Assembly: GCA_910575255.1 (NCBI GenBank)
Contig: CAJTEM010000002.1
Location: 203,019 to 267,018, forward strand
DNA length: 64,000 nucleotides
Origin: Lachnospiraceae bacterium
Lineage (GTDB): Bacteria > Bacillota > Clostridia > Lachnospirales > Lachnospiraceae
Direction: 5' to 3'
Within the stretch, counting starts at the first letter, position 1. Every line of letters starts with the position of its first letter. Under the pieces are notes generated by a model, which had not been told where the DNA came from, did no database searches, and was given only the letters and a program-made list of their open reading frames with translations. Positions 35,001 through 43,498 of this stretch are shown here, one piece after another. The position numbers and the translations under genes are program-made.

Positions 35001-36241
35001 TTACTGATTATAAAATCAAACATGCTTCTCTGATTGGAATTAAAAAGAGTCGCAATATGTTTTAATATCAGAGCAGCATAAGGATGAATCGGGACAATGT
35101 CCTGTAGTTCCTTATCGGAAATCTGTGTTTTTTCTCCCAAACGGGATTGCTTTTTAGCTGTTGTCCTAATTACATCCCTGACGCTGACAAGCTGTTCATT
35201 TAAATCATTATAATACTCTGCCCACTTCTTTCTTAAAAGTTCATCTGAAGTTTCCTTCATTGCCTGTTTCATCAGATGAAATGCCATATTTTCAGGAAGT
35301 TCAATTTTTACAGGATGTTCAAAACGATCTGTTATCTTTTTTGCTGTATCTGCATCTGCAAATAAATTCTTGCTCTCATGTGCCACAATCATAAAATAAA
35401 ATGGATGGGACTCACTAATCTGAATCAGATTCTGAAACCCTGTCAATCCAATCGGATGTGTCAGGAAATACTCTGAAAATTCATCCCATACAAACAAAAT
35501 AGCAGTAATATGATTTTCTTCAATAATACTTTTTATCCAATTCGCCATGTCATTGGTATCTTTAAACAAACCATATTGTCCGGATTCTTTCAATACCGTC
35601 ATGACTTCCCGCATCATCCGTTCAATCTGTTCATTTGTACCAGATTTCAAACGTTCCATAACTTCATCTGCCTGCATACCATGAAAATTCCAGGCATATT
35701 TTTCTTCTGAAATCAAATCACTGAAATAATTATAATTTGCCTTTTTTTCCACCCATTCTAAAAAGGCATCCCGCATAGAGGCATCCCCCTGATTTTCTAT
35801 CCCATATTCCTTCAAGGCTGCCATAATGCTCTGTTGCACAGCAAAAATCAAATCGAAATCCGTGTTAATTCCCGCAGAGCCAATACGATGGATCGTGATT
35901 ATTTTACCAGTGTTTTTTACCGAAATGTATTTATTGCACAAATCTCTGCTAAGCTTATATTCCTTAAAGTAACTTTCTACCTCCTCGTCAGTAGCATCAA
36001 TCAGGGATTTTATTGTCAAGGCAGCATGAGATTTTCCTGTTCCGTAAGCACCTTCTACCCAGATTGAACGTGTCGCAGCTCCTGATAACACCCGGTATGT
36101 AGTTTCCAACAATTTTATAAATGTTTCATGTGGAAAAAAACTTTTCCAGCTAACTTTTCCCTGCTCAATCAGATCAGCTGTGACTGCTGCATAATATTTC
36201 GGATCGATATTAAAATAATCCCGGTATAATCTTTTTTCCAT
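32006..36241 (-). CDS. brxC: BrxC/PglY-like giant P-loop ATPase
   Basis: About 1411 residues from ATG 36241, whose RBS gaggagg is well placed; the frame extends 6 codons further to overlap the brxP stop. Walker A GAYGTGKSHAALTIK lies near residue 65 and Walker B ITAILFVWDEFSEYF near 255, followed by FQNLIQISESHPFYFMIVAH. The remaining 1100 residues are mostly helical. BrxC proteins of this size are present in every BREX type and scaffold or drive the system with ATP. The gene is AT-rich compared with flanking DNA. Confidence 0.9.
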   Translation of the reverse strand: MEKRLYRDYFNIDPKYYAAVTADLIEQGKVSWKSFFPHETFIKLLETTYRVLSGAATRSIWVEGAYGTGKSHAALTIKSLIDATDEEVESYFKEYKLSRDLCNKYISVKNTGKIITIHRIGSAGINTDFDLIFAVQQSIMAALKEYGIENQGDASMRDAFLEWVEKKANYNYFSDLISEEKYAWNFHGMQADEVMERLKSGTNEQIERMMREVMTVLKESGQYGLFKDTNDMANWIKSIIEENHITAILFVWDEFSEYFLTHPIGLTGFQNLIQISESHPFYFMIVAHESKNLFADADTAKKITDRFEHPVKIELPENMAFHLMKQAMKETSDELLRKKWAEYYNDLNEQLVSVRDVIRTTAKKQSRLGEKTQISDKELQDIVPIHPYAALILKHIATLFNSNQRSMFDFIISNDMTEAKGFKWFINEYGPMDEINLLTIDLLWDFFYGKEQKGLNDDVRGVLDSYRMLQADKLLPDEQRVMKTVLLLQAIALRATGNELLIPNDQNIDLAFAGTDWNKGKAVAIANGLMEKKILLKKLVGGGKYEYCAANLGSSEDIQEYREEAIKETKTQNLIDNGKLIDAVLLPPVIRNRFVIKSTSYDHLLSIIGEQKKGQHPERFYVVVTFSVNERETEQIHQAIMKNINMPDNDLYFIETLTPMGKDLYDQYIDNIAFSKYNRNKDRNQATYYNEQAETILKEWQDRISNGAFKLYDKENKSGRRIANLAELQDILQSINHKKYYYGLEQYELNDTMYTIYNLREGAECGIKEELSRAFDNKKNKNKSFEKALEGAWKTEHYWEKQEKQSLTIVQIKKKVMEIVEQGFHSEAGRVSVVSILEELEKEPFGFMPSALTSLVMGFVLKEYAKPDFFWSNGSASEVMSFSKMAIMIANAINFRNSPDKKYREEYIVTMSQEMRNFLNQTAAIFKIPSDQCTSLENTRDQMRIKMRELVFPIWSVKNILKNEKLESPIGIIEEIIDDYLGIANTANGNKATESSLAEEIGRIFMENPKAVSDMEKLMTNAYCRSGMLAYIEAYQEGILPGLAAEIGDGGNYLEEIKKKFNANDANWVWNPSTADNKISDVILEYQIILESNKSLQKSTSIRETVSAWNAKTNHIKLPCEVAAKLTGDLGLFLKQLCIMKQSDELLEQNKKKFHELLLNQRESFDTFYKDQVFYFKQDANAFLNDLDEEEIDRLYQGFPSGQFTKSKSDYYRFVQNEVNRFVQSQWKKKLKDLWHEKTKTKDPYRWSEKYRTPILCMFDDSERSVAREMFRIIASSNPSESDAKKAMDYLKRADFYERLEKEEERDDCFLRCIVGSYSVLLQDLTNIREELTNKIYDQPYDWMDNRAVQNCLKGLADKQYKLNGCDRAMEIINTMDTKVLREYLCARIMDDVDFGMQILKGGQGDNEYGL

Positions 36242-36255
36242 CTTTGGCCTCCTCA

Positions 36256-38583
36256 TCAAAGCAATGTCAATACTTCTTTCGCTGCTTTTTCTTCCCGCAA
36301 TGTAATGTTATCTAAATCCAACGTAAAAGACACAGAAATAAAATCAGGATAATTTATGCTCAATCCATTTAAAATGCGTACCATCATCTCTTTATCAAGT
36401 CCAAAAATCCTGGTTGGGCTAACTCCAAGCCTTGCTATGGAATCATCTAACAATGTTTTTAAGGAAAATTGGTAATAGCCATCACATTCCTCTGCAAATT
36501 TATATAGAGCATAAAGGATTATTTCTGGTATCGGATCACTCCAGGATTTACGGATAATGCCAACCGCTTTCTCCTTTTCTTTTATTATTTTCCCAAATCC
36601 AATCCGTCCCATTGGAAGTTCGGAAAGACGGTTAAGAGAAGCAAATATGTCATTTGTCCAAGATTCTTTTGCCCCCTCATTCACCATCATGGAAGCCAGC
36701 AATGGCTTTGAATATTCCACATCAAAATCAACATTTTTCACATACCAATTCACCTGAGGGGAGTAACATAAATTGGTAAATATAATTCCCCAGCTTTGGT
36801 CTTTTTCGTACCCCAGTTGTTCAATTAACCTTGCCGTCTCTGAGAATCCCTCTTTATCCAGCAGACCGGCATCTCGTAAAAAACTTCTGAAAAAATTATA
36901 CATCTGAGAACCAAGAGTGTGATTCTCATTAAATTCATTTTTATATTTAAAATATTGTTTTATCCAATCCCATTTTGGTGCATGATGGGAATAAGTATTC
37001 AGACTCCGTTTTTTTCCAGTCACCATAATTCCTCCTTTTGGCTGTTCCAGTGATTTGTATACCAAGCATCCTTTCTCAACTTTATGACATTTTGCACAAT
37101 GATAACAATTATCACTAATCTTTACCTGCCCATCCTCAAAATCCATATTTCCATAAGGACAATCTGCCTGGCATTCCTGGCATCCAATACAACATGCTGC
37201 TCTCCGAAACACATTTTTCAAAAGCTTTACAAATTCAGGCTCCTTCCTTCCTGTTTCGTAATCAATAAAAACATGGAGCCCTTTTTCATCTTCTTCCACA
37301 GAAAAATGCAGAAGCTTTCCTTGAAAATCTATCACATACGGCGAATAGTCATTGGCAACCATGCCTACCGTTTTTATCCATTCGCGCCAATCCGTCCTTG
37401 GATTTTCCAAGTAAATATTCGTGCCATTTGATTTGGTATCCATTTCTTTATATCCGATTGGAATATCAATATCTCTGCCATTTTTTCTTGCCTTCCATCC
37501 ACCACTTCCAATAAATTCCTCTAAACGATCTTCCGATAAAAATGCTCTTTTATAGGCATTGCGGATGGAATCCACAAACGGTTCTGCCTCATCTGCATAA
37601 CAAAAATAATTCATAAAATCATTCCTGTCTGCTGCACGTGGACATATCAGACAGCCTGCTCTTCGGTTTCCTTTTTTGTATGTCTCATTAAACACAAGAT
37701 TTTGGGAATATAAATACAAAAAAATCTCTGCCGAATTCCATTCTAAAATCACATTACAACTATACTGTCCTTTGTGCTTCCCACCATATGTAATATAATC
37801 ATATTTGCCACGTGCCAGACTTTCATCTGCCCTGACCCCAACAAATGCCATTCCGGTAAAGTCTGGCTTATCCAACAAATCACGCAAGAATAAAATCTGT
37901 GGCACTGTCTTATGAACGCTGCAACACCACCTGGTTACCGTACAGGGTGGGCCAAATTTTGACCATGAGACTAAAGGTTTAAATTTAGAACTGGATTCGT
38001 AAAACTCAATATTTTGTTCTTCACATATTTTCCGCACCTTTTCTACGGTATCATAAGTATCGCTGAATTCCATCCCTGTATCCCCAAACAACACTTTAAA
38101 GCTGTCATGGGGAAGCGCTCTCTGCACAATATCCAACGCAACAATGCTATCTTTTCCTCCACTAAAAGCCACATAAAAAACATCTACTTTCTTTTGGTAT
38201 TGCCGATATGTATTATAAACATCTTTTACGCTTTCCTGTGCCAGTGTTTCCATCAAATCCCGATTTTTCTGGCACATTGCATCAATATCAACAAACTGAA
38301 GCTGCCCCCCGTCTGCTTCTGGCTCCTCCATTAAAATCAGTTCAGGTTTTGTAAATAAAGAGCCTCCTTTCGTTTTCGCAACCGTCCTTCCTTTATATAT
38401 GTAATTATTTGCTTCTGCCCACATAAATGGCGCTTTGTCATCCTTCAAATAATTCCAGTGCCGGTCAAATCCCAGCGCATCCAACTCCTTATAGTAAACA
38501 GGACGTGGTTCTTTACTAAATTTGGATTGTTCTGTCGTTAAAAGTAATCCACCTGTTTCCACATCCCAAATATATTGGTACAT
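36256..38583 (-). CDS. brxP: BrxP: PAPS reductase/DndC-like ATP-pyrophosphatase with ferredoxin-like cysteine clusters
   Basis: 775 residues. The PP-loop signature SGGKDS lies at residues 141-146, followed by LFGDTGMEFSDTYDTVEK and a cysteine-bearing segment VTRWCCSVHK, as in PAPS reductases and DndC. RRAGCLICPRAADR and two ferredoxin-like motifs (CIGCQECQADCPYG and CYHCAKCHKVEKGC) near residues 440-490 predict Fe-S clusters. This is the diagnostic gene of type 4 BREX. DndC-type enzymes adenylate the DNA backbone or activate sulfur during phosphorothioation. With a desulfurase in the same operon, the chemistry needed to put sulfur on DNA is present. It lies 9 bp downstream of the 615-aa gene. 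Confidence 0.9.
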   Translation of the reverse strand: MYQYIWDVETGGLLLTTEQSKFSKEPRPVYYKELDALGFDRHWNYLKDDKAPFMWAEANNYIYKGRTVAKTKGGSLFTKPELILMEEPEADGGQLQFVDIDAMCQKNRDLMETLAQESVKDVYNTYRQYQKKVDVFYVAFSGGKDSIVALDIVQRALPHDSFKVLFGDTGMEFSDTYDTVEKVRKICEEQNIEFYESSSKFKPLVSWSKFGPPCTVTRWCCSVHKTVPQILFLRDLLDKPDFTGMAFVGVRADESLARGKYDYITYGGKHKGQYSCNVILEWNSAEIFLYLYSQNLVFNETYKKGNRRAGCLICPRAADRNDFMNYFCYADEAEPFVDSIRNAYKRAFLSEDRLEEFIGSGGWKARKNGRDIDIPIGYKEMDTKSNGTNIYLENPRTDWREWIKTVGMVANDYSPYVIDFQGKLLHFSVEEDEKGLHVFIDYETGRKEPEFVKLLKNVFRRAACCIGCQECQADCPYGNMDFEDGQVKISDNCYHCAKCHKVEKGCLVYKSLEQPKGGIMVTGKKRSLNTYSHHAPKWDWIKQYFKYKNEFNENHTLGSQMYNFFRSFLRDAGLLDKEGFSETARLIEQLGYEKDQSWGIIFTNLCYSPQVNWYVKNVDFDVEYSKPLLASMMVNEGAKESWTNDIFASLNRLSELPMGRIGFGKIIKEKEKAVGIIRKSWSDPIPEIILYALYKFAEECDGYYQFSLKTLLDDSIARLGVSPTRIFGLDKEMMVRILNGLSINYPDFISVSFTLDLDNITLREEKAAKEVLTLL

Positions 38584-38592
38584 ATGCTGTCC

Positions 38593-40440
38593 TCATTCCT
38601 TTTCGTCTTTTTTCTGCATGCGCCGGAGAGCAACTTTCTTTAAAATCTTATCAAAACCACTCCAACGTTTCCTTGCCTGATATCCGTTTTGGACAATCCA
38701 TGCCAATGCTGTTTTTTCATCCTCCCACTCGTTTGAATGTGCAAGTGCATCAATTACCACATCTTGATAAGATTGATATTCAGACCCTTTACGAACCATG
38801 ACTCCATAACATCCACCCTCTGCAATACCCGCTTGCAACAACTGAAATCGTTTGCTGAAATTCATCAGGTAAGATTCTAAAACAAATCCATTCCATGGTA
38901 TCCCTATTCCAGGAAATTGCAAAAAAATACCAATTTCATGAATCGGTATGTATGAACGAGTTCCACATATAGAGTCTAAAATCATATCTGTAGTTTCAAT
39001 ATTGAATACAATCTGATCTTTTCTCATAAAATCAGATTTTGAAACACGAATCATTTCATGCATAACAACCTTCCAGACTATAGCAGTTCCTGTTTTCTCA
39101 GATATTTCCTTCAATTCTCTTAAACTAATACTTTTCCTCTTTTTACAGAAATCAAGATAAATCTGTTGTACACTGCTTTTCGTCCCCTTTTTACAAAGAA
39201 GAACCCCATTAACATCAAATTGATCACACAAAAGGTAACCTATGATATTCCTTAAGCCCCAATCAGTAAATCCATCTATATCAATTGCCACTGCAGGACA
39301 GTTCTTTTCAATAAGTTTTCTCAAATCCTCCCCTGATAAAAAATCTACATCTTCAATCTCCTTTTGCATAGCGTTTTGAAGTGTATGCAGTTCTTCCTCA
39401 TTTATTGGGAAATTTGGTGCATAAAAATAGGCTTCTTTTCCAACATTTACCAATGCAGGATCTGCCAAAAGTGCATCTTTAATCTTATCTAATGGGATAT
39501 ACCACAATTCTTGTTGTATTCTATCGTATGTTATTGGCAGAAAACTATTTTTTAATACTGATAAAACATCTTTCTTATAATCTCCATCGCTATTGGCTTT
39601 TTTTAAATAACCATGACTATAGCTATATCTTTTTTCTTCATTGACTTTCAGTAAATCTGCCAGGGCTTCCTCATTGTAAATCCTTAATTTTAATGCCAAT
39701 TCCTGCTGATAGCGTTCCCATAATCTTTCGACATAAACACAGTGTGCGCCAGAATCAAACGCAGCCTCTATGTCCTCTGTCATTCTGTTAATTATATCAT
39801 TCTGAACCTGTGGCTTTTTAGCATAAATACGATTTTCCCGAAGTGTACCTATTATTCTTAATTCTTTCCGAAGTCTGTCCCCATCTGCCCTTATCTCTTC
39901 ACCATACTTTTGAAAAAAACACCACCTAAACTTGTCAAGATGAATGGTTCGTAACTGTAAACCGTCTGGAAAATATTCATCCAAAACAGCACTGTATTTT
40001 TTTCCCATATCATCAGTAAATTCTTCATTTACAGCCATTGTTCCGGATGCTTTATCTTCATTATCCACATTGGACAAAATTTCATTTTTTTTTATTTTAT
40101 TTGCAGCAACCTTTTGCAGCACTTCCTGTAAAACTTTCTTATAGTTATCAGAATGATTTCGATATAAATCAACCACATCAAAAAACCATCCTGACTCTGT
40201 TGGAAATCCTGATTTTTTATCTGTGTATATGTACTCTAATTTCGATAGCTGCATGGCTATTCCGTTTTCATTTCGATATTTATCATCAATCTCTAATCCT
40301 GCCTGGATTGCTAATTCTCTCAATTCTCCAGAAATGTCCTTGATTGCTTGCTTTCTATCTAGTTGACCAATTAAAATTTTCTGAAGCATATCAAGCAAAA
40401 ACACCTGTTCATAAATACTCCAAGATATTCTTATCCCCAT
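38593..40440 (-). CDS. unrecognised 615-aa protein heading the BREX operon
   Basis: Starts at ATG 40440 with only a weak upstream RBS; the small upstream frame (40431-40517) may help translation by coupling. Residues 1-105 form a domain (WSIYEQVFLLDMLQKILIGQ, IDDKYRNENGIAMQLSKLEY, FFDVVDLYRNHSDNY) that I associate with assorted bacterial defence proteins but cannot name. The middle has long helices. The second half looks like repeated winged-helix modules (VLKNSFLPITYDRIQQELWY and ISLRELKEISEKTGTAIVWK) and a conserved-looking FPGIGIPWNGFVLESYLMNF. No nuclease or ATPase motif is apparent. Its position, 9 bp before brxP, argues it is a functional part or regulator of the system. Confidence 0.65.
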   Translation of the reverse strand: MGIRISWSIYEQVFLLDMLQKILIGQLDRKQAIKDISGELRELAIQAGLEIDDKYRNENGIAMQLSKLEYIYTDKKSGFPTESGWFFDVVDLYRNHSDNYKKVLQEVLQKVAANKIKKNEILSNVDNEDKASGTMAVNEEFTDDMGKKYSAVLDEYFPDGLQLRTIHLDKFRWCFFQKYGEEIRADGDRLRKELRIIGTLRENRIYAKKPQVQNDIINRMTEDIEAAFDSGAHCVYVERLWERYQQELALKLRIYNEEALADLLKVNEEKRYSYSHGYLKKANSDGDYKKDVLSVLKNSFLPITYDRIQQELWYIPLDKIKDALLADPALVNVGKEAYFYAPNFPINEEELHTLQNAMQKEIEDVDFLSGEDLRKLIEKNCPAVAIDIDGFTDWGLRNIIGYLLCDQFDVNGVLLCKKGTKSSVQQIYLDFCKKRKSISLRELKEISEKTGTAIVWKVVMHEMIRVSKSDFMRKDQIVFNIETTDMILDSICGTRSYIPIHEIGIFLQFPGIGIPWNGFVLESYLMNFSKRFQLLQAGIAEGGCYGVMVRKGSEYQSYQDVVIDALAHSNEWEDEKTALAWIVQNGYQARKRWSGFDKILKKVALRRMQKKDEKE

Positions 40441-40517
40441 CGTCTTGTCAGGTAAACAATATCCTTGTTTTCCTGCCTTTCATTTGTTTTCCTATAATTT
40501 TCCAAAAATTTATCCAT
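40431..40517 (-). CDS. 28-codon leader ORF upstream of the 615-aa gene
   Basis: ATG 40517 lies about a dozen bases after the -10 box, has a purine-rich aaagag before it, and ends with TAA (40431-40433) overlapping the next start codon by 10 bp. It encodes a basic peptide (MDKFLENYRKTNERQENKDI...). Its role may be to deliver ribosomes to the otherwise poorly initiated downstream gene; it may also be chance. Confidence 0.3.
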   Translation of the reverse strand: MDKFLENYRKTNERQENKDIVYLTRRWG

Positions 40518-40529
40518 AACTCTTTTTGT

Positions 40530-40558
40530 ATTATAGGGGATTTTTCTACAAAATACAA
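40530..40558 (-). promoter_or_regulatory. predicted promoter of the BREX operon
   Basis: Minus strand: TTGTAT (40553-40558), 17-bp spacer, TATAAT (40530-40535). It is the only good sigma-A-like site in the 181-bp gap between the Rpn gene and the 615-aa gene. All seven genes to 26833 are separated by 18 bp or less or overlap, so this one promoter may drive the whole island. Confidence 0.55.
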
Positions 40559-40621
40559 GCAAGTGTTGCAACACAAAAGACCTTTGCAAGTATTAAAAAT
40601 CCCTTCTTCTTTTCCTCTTAT

Positions 40622-41426
40622 TTATGCATTTCTCTCTGCTTTCAGTTGATTGATTTCTTCCAGAGACAAACCTGAAATATTCACAATTTCCTCCAAAGCA
40701 TATTTGCCAGCATCTAACATACGAAGGGCTGTTTCCTTCATTCCTTCTTTTATGCCTCTTTTTATGCCTTCCTTTAAGGATTCATTTCTCATATCTTCCA
40801 TAATTTTACACATTTCCTGGACTCCTTTCGGGTTTTCCTTCAGATACCTGGTTCGTTCTGCCATCAATTCAAAATTCATGTCATCGGCTCTCATACAATT
40901 GAAATCGTGCATGAGTTTTCCAATATCAGAATCACCGCGATATTCACCGTTCACGTAAAGAATATGCTCCCCATCTTCAAAAGCTTTCCCTGTTGCAAGA
41001 TTGATTCTTTCAATTGGATAAACGGCGTCACCCTGACCATAAAAATCTTTTTCAAGGATAAAGATTATATAGGTGTCTGGTAATTCTTTAAATTCCTGGC
41101 CGGAATGGAGATTCTCAATATCCATCACACTGGCATGATATCTGGCCCTGTGTGGGTCTGCTCCCCTATCCTGTCTTTGGACTTCCAGATCATATCTTTT
41201 CCCCGTTGAATCTGTGCCATATGCATCCAAGCAGACGGATCGGGCTCCCGCTAACCGTTTCATGCCTTTTTGTGTTTCACAATCAGTGATGATTAAATCT
41301 GGCTTTTTCGTGATAATGCGTAGTACCAATTCAGCCAGAGGAATATTAAAAAGGCATGAAATCATCATCGATTGGCCGCAAACCACGCAAACGCTGTAAA
41401 TTCTCCTGATGCTGCTTATCTGTCAT
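40622..41426 (-). pseudogene. Rpn-family PD-(D/E)XK nuclease/putative transposase, frameshifted near its start
   Basis: ATG 41426 encodes MTDKQHQENLQRLRGLRPID and then stops within a few codons. The continuation (LAELVLRIITKKPDLIITDC) reads in another frame to 40622. The body has the Rpn nuclease fold (DLEVQRQDRGADPHRARYHA, YIIFILEKDFYGQG) and the usual Lys/Glu-rich C-terminus (SLKEGIKRGIKEGMKE). Such proteins promote recombination in studied cases. A single indel near 41380 explains the break. It lies directly upstream of the BREX promoter on the same strand. Confidence 0.75.
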
Positions 41427-41538
41427 TGTCAATATTTCTACCTGTTTTCCTTTCACATTCATATTTTTATATTACCATAAACGCCTTATATTTACAATCC
41501 GGGAACCTATCCATATCTAATTCCCTGCTTTTTAAAGT

Positions 41539-42162
41539 TTAATCATTAATTTTTTCATTTCCATTCTTCCTCCCCACCCCATTCACCCACCTCTCATCCC
41601 CTCTCCCTTCTCTCACATCCGCCGTAACCCAAATCTCCTCCGCCGACATCCCCTGGGTTTCCTCCACCAGCCGTCTCACCCCATCCTCCGTCATATCCGT
41701 AAAGTACCGCCCGTTCCTCCACCCCTCAAACTCCCCATACTTAAACGAAACATAAAATACCCCATTTTCCTTGAGCGCCTCCGCCATTTTTTCCATCACT
41801 GCCTTAATCTCCTCATAAGGCAAATGCAAAACAGACGCACAGGCCCATATCCCATCATATTTCTCCCGCACATCCAATTCCATAAAATCCATCTGCCTGA
41901 CCACAATTCCCGTATACTCTGCTGCCATCTCACACAATTCTCCACAGCCGTCCGCTGCCTCCACCTCATACCCCAGATCCAGAAAAACCTTCGCATCACG
42001 CCCGGAACCACAGCCAAAATCCAGGATACTCCCTTGCTCCGGAAGCCTTTGTAAAAATTTTTTCCGGTTGAATTCCATGTCTGCGTTTATGGTTCCCTTT
42101 ACAAAGTTCCCTGCATTTTTTCTATAATAACTTAAGGTCTCCTCTTTTATTGCCATTTCCAT
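41539..42162 (-). CDS. class I SAM-dependent methyltransferase
   Basis: 207 residues with the SAM-binding motif ILDFGCGSGRDAKVFLDLGY near residue 45 and the acidic turn EVEAADGC after it. The later WACASVLHLPYEEI is the usual post-II segment. The small size and lack of an N/DPPY or other base-binding motif indicate a small-molecule methyltransferase (tellurite-resistance/ubiquinone-like group), not a DNA methylase of the BREX system. Monocistronic. Confidence 0.85.
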   Translation of the reverse strand: MEMAIKEETLSYYRKNAGNFVKGTINADMEFNRKKFLQRLPEQGSILDFGCGSGRDAKVFLDLGYEVEAADGCGELCEMAAEYTGIVVRQMDFMELDVREKYDGIWACASVLHLPYEEIKAVMEKMAEALKENGVFYVSFKYGEFEGWRNGRYFTDMTEDGVRRLVEETQGMSAEEIWVTADVREGRGDERWVNGVGRKNGNEKIND

Positions 42163-42263
42163 CCTCCTGCTATCCTGTAAGCACAGACCAAACCGTCCTG
42201 GTTTTCATTGCTTATCCCTATTGTCTTTCCGTTCATTATATCCAGACAAAACCTAAGTTTCCG

Positions 42264-43145
42264 TCAGCACCCCTCCCGAATCCTCTCAATCCCCTCCTCC
42301 ATCTCCCGGCTCATCCACTTATTCTTGTGAACAAAAATCTGCTGGCACATCACCGTCCGAAGTTCCGGCGCGTTAAGCGCCATCAGTTCCCCCTTTTGCA
42401 AACTCTCCCTGACTGCAAAAAAGGGCAGATAGGAGATCCCCCCGTTTTCCTTCAGCAGCCGGATGATAAATTCCGTGTTGCCGATTTCCAGAGCCAATGT
42501 CAGTTCCAGGCTCTGTGCCTCCAGGAAAATGTCCAGTTCCCGCCGGTAATTTTCATTCTTCTCAGTAAGAAAAAAAGGGTCTTTTTGCAGGTCAGCCACC
42601 CAAACTCTTCTGCTCCGGCTGCCCCAGTAGCCCGGGGAGGTGACAAAGACGATGGGCTCCTTTTGTTCCATGACCTTCAGCCAGTTTTTGCTGTGCCGGG
42701 GACGGTCCAGCAGATAGATGAAATCCAGCTGGTTCTGCTCCAGCATCTCATAAAGCTTTCCCGGGGATGCGGTGGTGATTTTCACCGGCACCTGAGGATG
42801 GCAGGTGCGGAAATGGCGGAGCACGGCGGGCAGCTTGGCAAAACACAAAGATTCCAGGGTGCCGATGTGGAGGGGATGGCACAATTCCTCTTCCTCCCCG
42901 GCAATCTCCTTTGCCTGGCTCACCTCCTTTACAATATGCTGCGCCTGCTCCAAAAACCGCTGTCCTCTGGCTGTCAGGGAAATACTTTTCCCCAGCCGGT
43001 CAAAAAGCCGGGTGCCCAGTTCCTCCTCCAGAAGGCGAATCTGCACCGTAACCGCTGACTGGGAATATCCCAGAAGTTCCGCTGCCTTAGAAAAACTCTC
43101 CACCTTGGCTATGGTGATAAAGGTATTCAATTGCCGGAATTCCAT
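42264..43145 (-). CDS. LysR-family transcriptional regulator
   Basis: 293 residues. N-terminal winged HTH (MEFRQLNTFITIAKVESFSK, LLGYSQSAVTVQIRLLEEEL), then an effector-binding domain (PLHIGTLESLCFAKLPAVLR, KITTASPGKLYEMLEQNQLD, YLPFFAVRESLQKGEL). It is divergent from sdaAB, and the gap holds a T-N11-A palindrome typical of LysR sites, so it probably controls serine dehydratase. The co-inducer is unknown; serine or a breakdown product is a guess. Confidence 0.9.
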   Translation of the reverse strand: MEFRQLNTFITIAKVESFSKAAELLGYSQSAVTVQIRLLEEELGTRLFDRLGKSISLTARGQRFLEQAQHIVKEVSQAKEIAGEEEELCHPLHIGTLESLCFAKLPAVLRHFRTCHPQVPVKITTASPGKLYEMLEQNQLDFIYLLDRPRHSKNWLKVMEQKEPIVFVTSPGYWGSRSRRVWVADLQKDPFFLTEKNENYRRELDIFLEAQSLELTLALEIGNTEFIIRLLKENGGISYLPFFAVRESLQKGELMALNAPELRTVMCQQIFVHKNKWMSREMEEGIERIREGC

Positions 43146-43221
43146 CTCTGACCTCCCCCTTTCGCCTGTCCCTCCGTCCTCCGGAGCACCCTTAAACTTC
43201 TGCGGATCCGGCCGCTGCTCA

Positions 43222-43285
43222 TGAATTTAATTCAATCATATCATAAAATATATGAATTTGATATATTTACTTTTTGTGGTACACT
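43222..43285 (+). promoter_or_regulatory. LysR-type operator and sdaAB promoter
   Basis: TGAATT-t-AATTCA (43222-43234) is a perfect dyad of the T-N11-A form recognised by LysR proteins. The promoter elements TTGATA (43258-43263) and TACACT (43280-43285), with a 16-bp spacer, follow toward sdaAB. The operator lies about 25 bp upstream of the -35, a normal activation position. Confidence 0.5.
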
Positions 43286-43287
43286 AA

Positions 43288-43470
43288 TCCTGTGATACCA
43301 CGGATTGCTCCGCATTTCATGCTGCTGCAATCCTAAAACACCTCAAATTCGCTCATTTTTCTGTGAAAAATGGCTACGTTCCGGTGTTTTTGCAGGTCCC
43401 AAGTTCAAAAATCCTCTTACAAGCAAGTTTGCATCGGACTTTTTGACCTTTTGACCCTGGTATCCTCCTA
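43288..43470. repeat. family F palindromic repeat, copy 2
   Basis: Begins near TGTGATACCACGGATTGC and ends near GACCCTGGTATCC, giving GATACCA/TGGTATC inverted ends. It contains the GGATTGC...GCAATCC hairpin and the GTCCCAAGTTCAAAAA segment shared with copy 3. It forms most of the 5' leader of sdaAB, so it would be transcribed ahead of that gene. Confidence 0.5.
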
Positions 43471-43498
43471 TCAAACGGCTAAAAGCGAGGAAAATCTT

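Noticed and set aside
41539..42162. Methyltransferase next to the BREX island as a possible PglX
   Set aside because: It is only 207 residues, has a small-molecule methyltransferase look without a DNA-methylase catalytic motif, has local composition closer to the flanking chromosome, and is separated by the Rpn gene.
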